Source: Glaciecola sp. KUL10
Lineage (GTDB): Bacteria > Pseudomonadota > Gammaproteobacteria > Enterobacterales > Alteromonadaceae
Direction: 5' to 3'
NCBI RefSeq assembly: GCF_003203515.1
Contig: NZ_BGNG01000007.1
Coordinates: 148,582 to 212,581, forward strand
DNA length: 64,000 nucleotides
A program made the translations under genes and the position numbers. Shown in pieces: positions 56,120 to 64,000 of this stretch. The notes beneath the pieces are model-generated. The model was given only the letters and a program-made list of their open reading frames with translations, ran no database searches and was not told the DNA's origin. Position 1 is the first letter of the stretch. Each line of letters opens with the position of its first letter.

Positions 56120-56164
56120 ATGAATGAGCCAAACTAACTATACTTAGCGACTTTTACCACCAAA

Positions 56165-56851
56165 TCAAATATCTTCCACAACGATAATATGAAGTATCTT
56201 TGGTCCATGCGCACCTTGCACTAGTACTCCCTCTATATCGGTTGTTCCGCTTACGCCTGATATGAGACACATATTGCGAGGTGTTTTTGCATGTTTAGCG
56301 ATATCGTTTGCGATCAACGCATAATCATCCATGTAATGTAAGATCTTTGACTTTGGAACAACAGCCAGTAAATAAAGAGGTAAAAAATTGATGAGAATAG
56401 GCATCTCAGGACTCGAATGAACGACGAACGACCCTGTTTCAGCTACCCCATACTCAGCCAAACAAAGCCCAACCGAATTATCTTCTCTCACATCCGAATT
56501 GGTAGATATGACGCCCCAGTCGAGTGATTGAAAATCGCTAAGGTCTTGGATTTTTATGCAAGGTGGCAACGCGTATTTATCCAGAAATGATTGCACGGTC
56601 GTTGGCAGACTATCTAAGGTTTTGATTTTCTCAATCGTCGTGCCTATTACTAAACCAGCTTGGATTCTCATTATCATAGCCTCAGCAGCATCACTTGATA
56701 ATAGTTCAGGTCTAGCACCTTCACTTAAACTCAATAAGGCGAGGGCTTCCGTCGCTATATCACTTTTACTTGCCTGATTTTCAGGAGCGGCTTCATGTAT
56801 TGCTTTAAAAATACGTGCTCTGCTCAATTCACTGCTTTTATATTTTTGCAT
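56165..56851 (-). CDS. lutC: L-lactate utilization protein LutC (LUD domain)
   Basis: LUD-domain subunit of the LutABC (LldEFG) L-lactate oxidase complex. 228 aa with ISTNSDVREDNSVGLCLAEYGVAETGSFVV at about 114-143, the conserved core of the family, and SGVSGTTDIEGVLVQGAHGP near the C-terminus. It begins immediately after the lutB stop. Last gene of the operon. Confidence 0.9.
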   Translation of the reverse strand: MQKYKSSELSRARIFKAIHEAAPENQASKSDIATEALALLSLSEGARPELLSSDAAEAMIMRIQAGLVIGTTIEKIKTLDSLPTTVQSFLDKYALPPCIKIQDLSDFQSLDWGVISTNSDVREDNSVGLCLAEYGVAETGSFVVHSSPEMPILINFLPLYLLAVVPKSKILHYMDDYALIANDIAKHAKTPRNMCLISGVSGTTDIEGVLVQGAHGPKILHIIVVEDI

Positions 56852-58279
56852 TTATGCGCTCCTGTTGCTCTTAGGTTTTTGGTGTTTCTTGTACTGTTGC
56901 ATAAATGTTTGTGAATTTGGCGCAATTAAATCACGGTTTTTAGTCCACCCTGCGGCTAGAGGAAGAAATCTTATCCAACCGTTTTTGCTAAATACCCTCA
57001 TAAATAAAACACTACAGCTGCTTGTGAATTGAAATAGTTTAGGTCTCTTGGCCAGTTGAGCGAATATTTTGACAAATAAGCGATTGGTCAGGGGCTCAAA
57101 CTTCTTCTCCCATGATTGAGCTCGCAAAGAGCGAAGTAGCTTGGGAAGCGGAATATTGACTGGGCAAACTTCCTCGCACCTACCATTCATGGTGCAGGCA
57201 TGCGTTTGTTTATTTGCTACTTCTAAACTATTTAAATGGGGCGTTAGCACCGAACCCATGGGACCAGGGTACACTGAACCATAGGCGTGACCACCTATAT
57301 GTTTATATACGACACAGTGATTCATGCATGCTCCACAGCGGATACAGCGAAGCATTTCTTTCATATCATCAGCCAACATTTTAGTTCGACCATTATCGAC
57401 TAATACAATATGGCACTCTTCAGGTCCATCTGCATCGTTTATTCGCTTGGGACCATTGTGGAAAGTAATATACTGAGTGATCTCTGCACCCGTTGCAGAA
57501 CGAGTCAATAACCTGAGCAATGGCACAGCATGTGCCATCGAAGGGACTAGTTTTTCAATTCCGGCCGTAATGATATGTACTTTTGGAGGTGTAGTGGTAA
57601 GTTCAGCATTGCCTTCATTTGTTACAGTGCAGGTTGAACCACTATCTGCTAACAAAAAGTTAGCGCCGCTTATGCCGATATCCGCAGCTAAGAATTTTGT
57701 CCTTAAGTCGCGTCTGGCACTATCAACTAAGTCAATAATTTCTTCGGACGAAGTCGGGTCCTTATGAAATTGCCTAAACAATTTAATGACATCCTCTCGA
57801 CTCCGATGCATCGCAGGCCAGACAATGTGTGAAGGTGGGTCACCTGCAAGTTGAATGATATGCTCAGCTAAATCTGTTTCAATTCGCTCAATATCCGAGT
57901 TATCAAGACTGTGTGTCAGTCCTATTTCTTCTCCTAACATTGATTTGCTTCGCGTCACTTTTTTAGCATTGTGTTGCTTGCATATATCCATGACGATGCG
58001 AGATGCCTCTTCGCCAGTACTGGCCCAATGTACGATCGCACCTTGTGCCGAGGCGTTTTTTTCAAACTCCGCCAAATAATGAGCCATATGCTTGATGGTA
58101 TGGTCCTTTATTTTTTGGCCTTGTAGACGCGCCTTTTCGAATTCGGGAAAGTTGACAACAGCTTCGGCTCGCTTAGCATCGGCTTTGTCCGTTGTACGAC
58201 GAATGATGCCTTTTAAATCAGGCTGTGCAAGCGCCTTTTTTACATTGAGATTAAAATGCTCGGGTTTACTTGCCTGCAT
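56852..58279 (-). CDS. lutB: L-lactate utilization iron-sulfur protein LutB
   Basis: N-terminal LUD domain plus two 4Fe-4S sites: CIRCGACMNHC (Cys312, 315, 318, 322) and CTMNGRCEEVCP (Cys362, 368, 372). Works with LutA and LutC to oxidise L-lactate to pyruvate in the cytoplasm. 475 aa, normal length. It overlaps the end of lutA by 14 bp. In this locus L-lactate would come from L-lactaldehyde, the aldolase product of rhamnulose-1-phosphate. Confidence 0.94.
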   Translation of the reverse strand: MQASKPEHFNLNVKKALAQPDLKGIIRRTTDKADAKRAEAVVNFPEFEKARLQGQKIKDHTIKHMAHYLAEFEKNASAQGAIVHWASTGEEASRIVMDICKQHNAKKVTRSKSMLGEEIGLTHSLDNSDIERIETDLAEHIIQLAGDPPSHIVWPAMHRSREDVIKLFRQFHKDPTSSEEIIDLVDSARRDLRTKFLAADIGISGANFLLADSGSTCTVTNEGNAELTTTPPKVHIITAGIEKLVPSMAHAVPLLRLLTRSATGAEITQYITFHNGPKRINDADGPEECHIVLVDNGRTKMLADDMKEMLRCIRCGACMNHCVVYKHIGGHAYGSVYPGPMGSVLTPHLNSLEVANKQTHACTMNGRCEEVCPVNIPLPKLLRSLRAQSWEKKFEPLTNRLFVKIFAQLAKRPKLFQFTSSCSVLFMRVFSKNGWIRFLPLAAGWTKNRDLIAPNSQTFMQQYKKHQKPKSNRSA

Positions 58280-59108
58280 TCTTCACCTCGATTACTCCTT
58301 GTGTCATCCCTGCCAATACTTCAGCGGTGTGCAGTGCCTTTATCTCAGTGTGGCCGTCTCTGTTGAGCTTGCCTGCCATGTTCATCAAACACCCCATATC
58401 ACCTCCTAAAAGAAAATCTACATTACTGTCTAGGATGTTGTCGGCTTTTTCGGTCACAATTTCATTTGAAATATCTGAATATTTAACGCAGAAAGTACCA
58501 CCAAAGCCGCAGCACTCTGAGTGGCCATTTAGCGGTTTATGAGATAGCCCTGATACTTTCGCCAGCATTTTACGCGGCTGCTCATATACACCTAATGAGC
58601 GATAACCAGAGCAGCTGTCGTGATACGTATATGAACCGTTTAGCTCGACGCCTTCTGGCACGAAGTCGCAGACGTCAACTAAGAACGAAAGTAACTCATA
58701 GGTAACATTAGCTAATCTTTTTGCTCTAGCTAGCCACTCGGGTTGCTCTTTGAGCACCTCTATAAAACTCTTCTTAATCATCGCTGCACAAGAGCCAGAG
58801 GGCACCACAACGTAGTCAAAGCCCTCAAATTGAGCAATTGTTTGATATGCGATTTGACGGGTCCCTTCATCATCGCCAGAATTAAACGCAGGCTGTCCAC
58901 AACAGGACTGAGCTTCGGGTACTTCTACCTTGCACCCAGCTTGTTCGAGAAGACTTAAAGATGCAAATCCGACTGACGGGCGCATAGTATTTACTAAGCA
59001 AGTTACAAATAGACCAACACGCTTTTCACCAACGTTGACGCAAGGTATTTTTTTCTGATCGCTGTTGTCTGAAGAGTCGTCACTGAGATTTGTAGAGTCG
59101 TTAAGCAT
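58266..59108 (-). CDS. lutA: L-lactate utilization Fe-S protein LutA
   Basis: CCG-domain protein: two cysteine-rich repeats, SCCGQPAFNSGD near residue 64 and ECCGFGGTF near 200, plus FVTCLVNTMRPSVG at the N-terminus, the usual LutA/LldE start. The first 27 residues are an unusual Asp/Ser-rich extension before the conserved part. 280 aa. First gene of lutABC. Its upstream region has the phased TGA array, which ties lactate oxidation to the polysaccharide genes. Confidence 0.93.
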   Translation of the reverse strand: MLNDSTNLSDDSSDNSDQKKIPCVNVGEKRVGLFVTCLVNTMRPSVGFASLSLLEQAGCKVEVPEAQSCCGQPAFNSGDDEGTRQIAYQTIAQFEGFDYVVVPSGSCAAMIKKSFIEVLKEQPEWLARAKRLANVTYELLSFLVDVCDFVPEGVELNGSYTYHDSCSGYRSLGVYEQPRKMLAKVSGLSHKPLNGHSECCGFGGTFCVKYSDISNEIVTEKADNILDSNVDFLLGGDMGCLMNMAGKLNRDGHTEIKALHTAEVLAGMTQGVIEVKNAGK

Positions 59109-59466
59109 GTGTGTTTCTCAAAGTAATATAGGCAAGCACTGCAATGCGCAAGTATGTATGAAAACATATTATTAACATTTGACTAAGGTCAATGTAACTA
59201 ATATTCGTGCATTTTTTATAGTTCACTAACAATTATTGATTGAAATTAATCGATAATGATTTAAGTTGATTTTTATTATTGCAGAAAAACAAAGGAAGTT
59301 GAACGTTTAGTATTGTAATTCGGATAAATTACATGTTTTGAAACTTAGACAATTTTCGCATTTACAGCTGATTTTTTTGTTGTTGGATTTAAATTTTGCT
59401 TGTATCAATGTCTTGATAAACTCAAAGAGCTGGTTAAAAATATTAAACTTAACCTGCTTATTATTG
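59109..59466. other. intergenic region upstream of lutABC
   Basis: 358 bp of AT-rich DNA. Contains the phased array at 59237-59269. A 73-codon frame that starts at 59338 and runs into the cupin gene on the other strand has no ribosome site and is not believed. Confidence 0.5.
59237..59269. promoter_or_regulatory. 10-bp-phased TGA array upstream of lutABC
   Basis: TGA at 59237, 59257 and 59267 with TAA at 59247: four 10-bp steps, the nearest 129 bp from the lutA start. Confidence 0.45.
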
Positions 59467-60021
59467 TTATTTGACCAAATATTCTTTGTTGGAGCGAATA
59501 TAAATGATTACTTCATTTATACTAGTGTTTTCAAGGTCATGTTCGAACTTTCCAGATGACTCGAAGAAGCTGCCATCATCAAAAGCCTGATCAGCCGGCT
59601 TAACTAAGTAAGGGCCAGAATCGATTTCTAGATATATGAGGTTGGCTTCTCCATTCGCTGCAGTGATATGGTTTTCGCCAGCTGGCTGTGTCCAAAAAGA
59701 CCCTGTGGGCATCCAGAGTTTTTCAGCTTCTGGGTCATCATTATGCAATAAGCCGGTTATAACAACGCCTCTGTATGTAATGTTGTGAATATGAGGAGGA
59801 GATTGAAAACCTTTCTTAAATCGAACAAGCATTCCTGTAGAGACATCTTTTGTTCTGTCACCCCACAGATTTGCGGCGCCTGGGCTGAGATCACCTCTTA
59901 ACGGATTAAGATACCCCCACTCGATGTCATTTATGGTGACTATTCTAGATGATTTTTCTGTAGCCATAGAAATTGCTGGCAACAATACTAAAACAACGAT
60001 TAACTTAAATTTGTTATACAT
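59467..60021 (-). CDS. exported DUF4437-like cupin protein
   Basis: Signal peptide to about residue 20 (VLLPAISMA). Cupin motifs: [25 protein letters not shown] at about 63-87 with the metal-binding His-x-His, and a second sheet with [15 protein letters not shown] near 107. The layout resembles DUF4437. 184 aa. It is preceded at 93 bp by the SASA esterase gene in the same direction. Substrate unknown; no phased array in front. Confidence 0.75.
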   Translation of the reverse strand: MYNKFKLIVVLVLLPAISMATEKSSRIVTINDIEWGYLNPLRGDLSPGAANLWGDRTKDVSTGMLVRFKKGFQSPPHIHNITYRGVVITGLLHNDDPEAEKLWMPTGSFWTQPAGENHITAANGEANLIYLEIDSGPYLVKPADQAFDDGSFFESSGKFEHDLENTSINEVIIYIRSNKEYLVK

Positions 60022-60068
60022 TTATGACTCCAGACTTAATGTCATTTGTTAGAAAAGTAAAACGATGT

Positions 60069-60090
60069 ATTGTTGCAATCACACAACAAT
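60069..60090. repeat. hairpin between esterase and cupin genes
   Basis: ATTGTTG and CAACAAT with an 8-base loop. Seven base pairs, no T-run; a weak terminator of the esterase transcript at best. Confidence 0.35.
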
Positions 60091-60114
60091 CCTACTACTC
60101 TCGGATTTTTCTTG

Positions 60115-61020
60115 TTACTCAACACCACATTCTTTTGATAACTCAACAAACGATGCAGCAAAGTCTTCTCCCATACTGACATAAGAATCACTGGTATAGT
60201 GCCAAGCGTCAGCCTCGGTATATTTATAGCTACTTGTCTTCGTCATAAATGCGGCACATGTGTCTTGCATGGTAAACAGGTGCTGTGCAGATTGAACTCG
60301 TTGGTCATAGGGCATCATGTCTTTTTCAAGCTTTGAATTGGTGATTTTGCCAATGACGATTGGTAAATCGTCATTTCTTAGTGATGCTCTCATGAGAGAC
60401 ATAAGGCGCTTGAGGTTATCTAAGTAAGCATTAGCAGTATGAACGCTTGTATGCGCATCTGCCTCTCCTTGCATCCAAATTATCCCTGCCGGTATAAGTT
60501 TATCGGGCTCTCCATCGCCATCTTTATCATGTTGATTAAACGCATTTTCAATGGTTTTTAATGCAAAGTCGTACTGGTTTTTGCCGTCACCTTCTGCAAA
60601 GTCAGGTGACCAGTTTCCGTAGCCACTTTTCAAGGCTAAACCGGTTCCACCGACAGAGTATTTGATGATAGCTATTTTCTTGTCGCCCATTACTTCACTG
60701 AGTTGCTTTGCAAAACTTAGTTCAGCGCCAAACCTATTTGAATATTGGTTTTTCTCGCCATTTGATTTAAATCCCGTGCCGTGGCCTGGTTTGAGTTTAC
60801 TCCATACGCCATCGCCACCTCCTTTTTGATTGTCGAATACGCCGTTACCATGAAAAATCATGACGTCTTGGGTGCTCGATAAGTCGGTAGGTAAGTCCTT
60901 GTTATAGCCATATCCATCCATATTTGACTGACCACCAAGATAAAATGTGTAGTATTCGGCTGCCTGTGCATTAAATGCGGTGTTCACTAAGCAGAAAATA
61001 ATAGCTAAATAGATTTTCAT
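60115..61020 (-). CDS. exported SGNH/SASA-family carbohydrate esterase
   Basis: Sialate O-acetylesterase-like domain: signal peptide to residue 20 (FNAQA), nucleophile Ser32 in LGGQSNMDG, oxyanion block IIWMQGEADAHTS near 181, and a C-terminal Asp-x-x-His in ADAWHYTSDS near 276. Expected to remove acetyl groups from saccharides (CE6-like). 301 aa. Its start shares one base with the end of the GH13 gene, so it is coupled with an amylase and may serve alpha-glucan rather than ulvan. Confidence 0.83.
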   Translation of the reverse strand: MKIYLAIIFCLVNTAFNAQAAEYYTFYLGGQSNMDGYGYNKDLPTDLSSTQDVMIFHGNGVFDNQKGGGDGVWSKLKPGHGTGFKSNGEKNQYSNRFGAELSFAKQLSEVMGDKKIAIIKYSVGGTGLALKSGYGNWSPDFAEGDGKNQYDFALKTIENAFNQHDKDGDGEPDKLIPAGIIWMQGEADAHTSVHTANAYLDNLKRLMSLMRASLRNDDLPIVIGKITNSKLEKDMMPYDQRVQSAQHLFTMQDTCAAFMTKTSSYKYTEADAWHYTSDSYVSMGEDFAASFVELSKECGVE

Positions 61021-63653
61021 TATTGTTTTCCATTGTTTCTTAAACTGATTTTCATATAGTCCAATATTTTAGCTTGATCAGGTTTACCGCCGCCAAAACT
61101 CCAAGCACTTGCGCTAGGGTTCAGGTCTCTGTATGCACCTTCTCCGGTGATATCCCACGTAGTAATATAAATATTGGTATTTATCCATGAGTCTACGTCA
61201 AAATCACTGGCACGATATGAAAAAGTGATGGTTTTGGCTTCTTTATTTACCGTAACCAAGGGCGCGATACCTAATCTCTCACCTTGAATATGCGCATCCG
61301 CACCTTTGTTGGAAAATACAGTATTCCCCCATCCGTATATGACATTCCCAAGGTCCCAGTTCCAAGCTTCTGGCATGTCAGCATTTAGCATCGGCAGTAT
61401 GTTACTTCCGCTCACATTTTCTAAATCAAAGAATATACTAAATGCGACATTGTCAAACCCATTAGCAGGAATCCAATCATTTGTTAGCTGTTTCATTGTA
61501 AGTGTTAATCTCAATACTTCCCCACCAATTTCAGCTTTGGCGGATAAAATATCTTGCTGACCAATACTCTGGCTGTGAGTAGGGGGAGTCAGCCCGCCTG
61601 TTAAACCATTATCGTCACCCTTGGCGTCTTTAAAGAAAAAGCTATGCTGAGCACGCGCGACAGATGTGTTGAAGGTAAACGGTTTACTTGTTGTGCCTGT
61701 TTCAGGGTGGTAAACGACAAGTGAGATCTGTTCACTACCCAAATTTTCAACAGGGTAAGTATATTGCCAATTGCCTTGGGCATCAGTATGAATTCTATTG
61801 GGTTTATTTAACGTTGTGTTTTTGACGATCAAGAGTGAGCTATTTGGCAAGTCAGATTTACCTGTTAGTTCGAGGGGGGTTAATACCGGTTCTGTAACGT
61901 TTGGTGTCTCATTGATGATTTTGCTCGCTAGCAAGTTATGACTGATTTCGTTTGGTTCCAGTTCTGCTATTATCATGCTGCGGCTTGGGAGTTGCGTGGT
62001 CAGGTAACCTTGATTGTTGAGTGACATGTCTACTTGTTCACCAAATATATTCCGCAATGTTGCCGGATAGTCTGCAACTTTAATGTTGTTAACTAAGATT
62101 GATTGAGGTGATGTGTTCAACATTACCAATACCGTCCGCCCCTGATATTCGCGTTTGTAGGCCAGTAATCCGGGACCAGTTTTATTAGACGCAACAACTT
62201 CAAAACTACCTCTGGTAAATAATCGGTCACTTGTTCTTAACTTTGCCAATTTCGAAATGAATTTATATAGCTCAGACGTTTGATTAAAGTGGTCTTTGTT
62301 CGCCATAAATCCACCTTTAAACATAGCTTGACGAGTTTCGGTGAAACTCTGCTCGGAGCCTTGGTATATGGTGGGAATGCCAGGAATAGTAAAAATAGTC
62401 ATCAAAGCTTGCTTGAAGCCATGTACATTTCCACTGGCTAAAAATCGGCTCATATCATGATTGTCTATAAATGTTGGAATAATGTAGGGGTTTTCGTAAA
62501 CAGTCATGTGTTGCTCAATTCGATAAGCCAAATGATCTGTTGGAAACCCTTGAGCAAATACTGTTTTAAGATCCTTGTGCAATGGAAATGAAATCAATGA
62601 GTTTAATTCTGGCTTGTCTGCACTTCCATGATAACTTGCGACTCTATGCTCAGCGTCATTTTTATAAGGTTCAGAGGTGTCGAATACTTCACCGAAAACT
62701 AAGAAGTCCTCTCGTCCGGTCGATTTTGCAGCAGCATGAATGCCGTCTTGGTCATGCATAAAATGATGAAAAAATTCATTCTCGACGTATCTTACGGTAT
62801 CGATTCTAAATGAGTCGACCCCAGCGTTTTTTATCCAGTCACCATAAATTTGTTTAAATCTATTAATTACAACTGGGTTTTTAGTATTTATGTCCGCCAG
62901 TCCTGCTAACTGGTAAGTGTATTGCTGAGACAAATCATCATAATCCATAATTGAAGGCGTCCAATTATAGATATTTGCTTTGTTGTGCTCTGGGTTGTTC
63001 CTATCAATCAAGTTAAACGGTACTTGCGTAGGATAAGGTTGAGCAGATTGCATTGATTCAGTTAAATAGAAATTTTTAGCCGTATTTTGAGGATCGTAAC
63101 CTTCTATTCCACCTTTATAATTGAAAAAACTGCCGGTGTGATTTACGACAATATCTTTTATCAGATACATACCACGTCTGTGCAGGTTATCAGACAGTTG
63201 CTGATAGGTTTTCATGTCCCCTAAGTGAGCATCGACACTACTAAAGTCAACCGCCCAATATCCGTGATAACCGCCATAATTACTAGATGATGAGCGCCAT
63301 TGATTAGCGACTACTGGAGTCGTCCAGACAGCCGTTGCCCCTAGGTTTTGAATATAGTCTAGTTGGTCAATAACGCCTTGGATATCACCGCCACTAAAAT
63401 AGCTTCCTTTATTAGGATTGTACTCTTGATGACCTTGGTCGTTGTTTGTTGAATCGCCATCGTCAAAACGGTCTGTCATCAGAAAATAAATTACTTGGTC
63501 TTGCCAATCAGGAGAGGGGACGTGTAGTAACAGTCTTGATTCGCTACTCTGTAATTCTGTTTCATCTGCTTTAGTGCTTGCTGCCGCACCAAATGAGCTC
63601 ATATTAAAAATTAGAGAGGAAACACAAATTCCTGCTAGTTTCTTCGTAGACAC
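61020..63653 (-). CDS. secreted GH13 alpha-amylase-family enzyme with glucodextranase-C-like module
   Basis: Hydrolyses alpha-glucans. Signal peptide to about residue 26. The (beta/alpha)8 domain at about 48-470 has KDIVVNHTG (166-174), nucleophile Asp285 (FRIDTVRY), acid/base Glu322 (VFGEVFD) and Asp400 (FIDNHDMSRF). A beta domain and an Ig-like linker (about 580-660) follow. The C-terminal module (about 665-870) resembles the sugar-binding C domain of glucodextranase (NDWIPANGFDNVAFSIFFDLE, IYITTWDITGEGAYR). 877 aa. No phased array precedes it, so it is probably outside the ulvan regulon. Confidence 0.92.
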   Translation of the reverse strand: MSTKKLAGICVSSLIFNMSSFGAAASTKADETELQSSESRLLLHVPSPDWQDQVIYFLMTDRFDDGDSTNNDQGHQEYNPNKGSYFSGGDIQGVIDQLDYIQNLGATAVWTTPVVANQWRSSSSNYGGYHGYWAVDFSSVDAHLGDMKTYQQLSDNLHRRGMYLIKDIVVNHTGSFFNYKGGIEGYDPQNTAKNFYLTESMQSAQPYPTQVPFNLIDRNNPEHNKANIYNWTPSIMDYDDLSQQYTYQLAGLADINTKNPVVINRFKQIYGDWIKNAGVDSFRIDTVRYVENEFFHHFMHDQDGIHAAAKSTGREDFLVFGEVFDTSEPYKNDAEHRVASYHGSADKPELNSLISFPLHKDLKTVFAQGFPTDHLAYRIEQHMTVYENPYIIPTFIDNHDMSRFLASGNVHGFKQALMTIFTIPGIPTIYQGSEQSFTETRQAMFKGGFMANKDHFNQTSELYKFISKLAKLRTSDRLFTRGSFEVVASNKTGPGLLAYKREYQGRTVLVMLNTSPQSILVNNIKVADYPATLRNIFGEQVDMSLNNQGYLTTQLPSRSMIIAELEPNEISHNLLASKIINETPNVTEPVLTPLELTGKSDLPNSSLLIVKNTTLNKPNRIHTDAQGNWQYTYPVENLGSEQISLVVYHPETGTTSKPFTFNTSVARAQHSFFFKDAKGDDNGLTGGLTPPTHSQSIGQQDILSAKAEIGGEVLRLTLTMKQLTNDWIPANGFDNVAFSIFFDLENVSGSNILPMLNADMPEAWNWDLGNVIYGWGNTVFSNKGADAHIQGERLGIAPLVTVNKEAKTITFSYRASDFDVDSWINTNIYITTWDITGEGAYRDLNPSASAWSFGGGKPDQAKILDYMKISLRNNGKQ

Positions 63654-64000
63654 ACTTCTTTCCTTAGCTGAATTTTTTGAGCCTTAAATAGAGCCCATCA
63701 ATTAATATTGGAATTAAACAGATACATTTTTGAATTAGGAAATACCTATAAAATTCGAATGTAAAAGTTTTTAACACTTTAGGCTCACACATATAAAATC
63801 AAATAACCACAATTACAGATTTGAATACGAATGCATAAATATATAAATCAAAGCTGTGGCTCGTCACGATAGTGATTGAACCATGGGTTGCCGTATTGCT
63901 AATGCATAAAAGGAGTGGTGGACGCTACTGAGGCTCGTCACGATAGTGATTGAACCATGAGTTGCCGTATTGCTAATGCATAAAAGGAGTGGTGGACGCT
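63654..64000. other. right-edge non-coding region
   Basis: 347 bp with no gene. AT-rich promoter-like DNA for the amylase gene up to about 63850, then two tandem repeat units to the window end. Confidence 0.5.
63858..64000. repeat. tandem 69-bp repeat (74-bp period) with tRNA-3'-end-like termini
   Basis: Copy 1 is 63858-63926 and copy 2 is 63932-64000; they differ by one base and are separated by ACTGA. The second copy ends exactly at the window edge, so more may follow. Each ends in TGGTGGACGCT, the complement of AGCGTCCACCA, which looks like a tRNA acceptor strand with CCA. Each also holds GATTGAACC, the complement of the T-loop-like GGTTCAATC. Repeats of a tRNA 3' end downstream of a tRNA operon are known from E. 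coli tyrT. A minus-strand tRNA gene just right of the window would explain these. Confidence 0.75.

Noticed and set aside
59338..59559. 73-codon plus-strand frame
   Set aside because: No ribosome site, low-complexity hydrophobic composition, and its 3' part overlaps the cupin gene on the other strand.
63858..64000. CRISPR or integron attC reading of the edge repeats
   Set aside because: Units are 69 bp with a 5-bp gap, not short repeats with unique spacers, and no RYYYAAC/GTTRRRY core sites are present.

Overview
The window looks like a chromosomal segment of a marine, alga-degrading gammaproteobacterium of the Alteromonadales type. The DNA is AT-rich and the genes are packed in short operons. 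A large TonB-dependent receptor, many exported sulfatases and glycan lyases, and L-rhamnose and unsaturated-uronate catabolism all point to a polysaccharide utilization locus for ulvan, the sulfated rhamnose/uronate polysaccharide of green algae. No tRNA, rRNA, insertion sequence or CRISPR array was seen. The right edge carries a tandem repeat that ends in a tRNA-3'-end-like sequence.

Layout. 1-5984: a 5'-truncated NCS1-type permease, an FGGY sugar kinase, a convergent DeoR-type regulator, and kduD-kduI for unsaturated uronate. 6330-14876: sulfatase, PL25-like lyase, GH105, ThuA-like protein, a sulfatase interrupted by an in-frame TAA, and a GH39-like enzyme. 15210-19724: DUF1080 lipoprotein, GH78 rhamnosidase and a jelly-roll lyase-like protein. 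19879-24984 (minus): TonB-dependent receptor and a Sel1-repeat protein. 25285-34099: two sulfatases, an exported TIM-barrel protein, a GMC dehydrogenase with its Tat-exported small subunit, and a second PL25-like protein. 34341-37202 (minus): three-subunit proton-translocating transhydrogenase. 37382-43577 (minus): GH105, carbohydrate-binding-like protein, sulfatase, small subunit and GMC dehydrogenase. 43776-46646: second GH78. 46724-52044 (minus): small membrane protein, DUF4861 lipoprotein, rhaM, a tandem nucleoside-hydrolase-like protein and a PL24-like ulvan lyase. 52267-56119: a fourth BNR_4 propeller whose signal peptide is broken by a frameshift, then an octaheme cytochrome with TPRs. 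56165-59108 (minus): lutABC. 59467-63653 (minus): cupin, SGNH/SASA esterase and a GH13 amylase; these three may lie outside the ulvan system proper.

Working model. PL24/PL25-like lyases cut the chain, sulfatases desulfate it, and GH105, GH78 and GH39-like enzymes make monomers. Uronate goes through KduI and KduD. Rhamnose goes through RhaM, a kinase and (outside the window) an aldolase to lactaldehyde and lactate, which LutABC oxidises. Overlaid on this is an oxidative glycoside-processing set: two Fe-S GMC dehydrogenases with Tat small subunits, DUF1080, ThuA-like and TIM-barrel proteins. It may work through 3-keto sugars and may pass electrons to the multiheme cytochrome.

The strongest unexplained signal is regulatory. 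Eleven intergenic regions carry TCA/TGA trinucleotides repeated at an exact 10-bp period. They sit in front of nearly every operon of the presumed pathway, including kdu, the TonB receptor and lut, but not in front of pnt, the amylase group or the cytochrome. They look like operator arrays for one regulator, perhaps the DeoR-type protein at 3106-3933.
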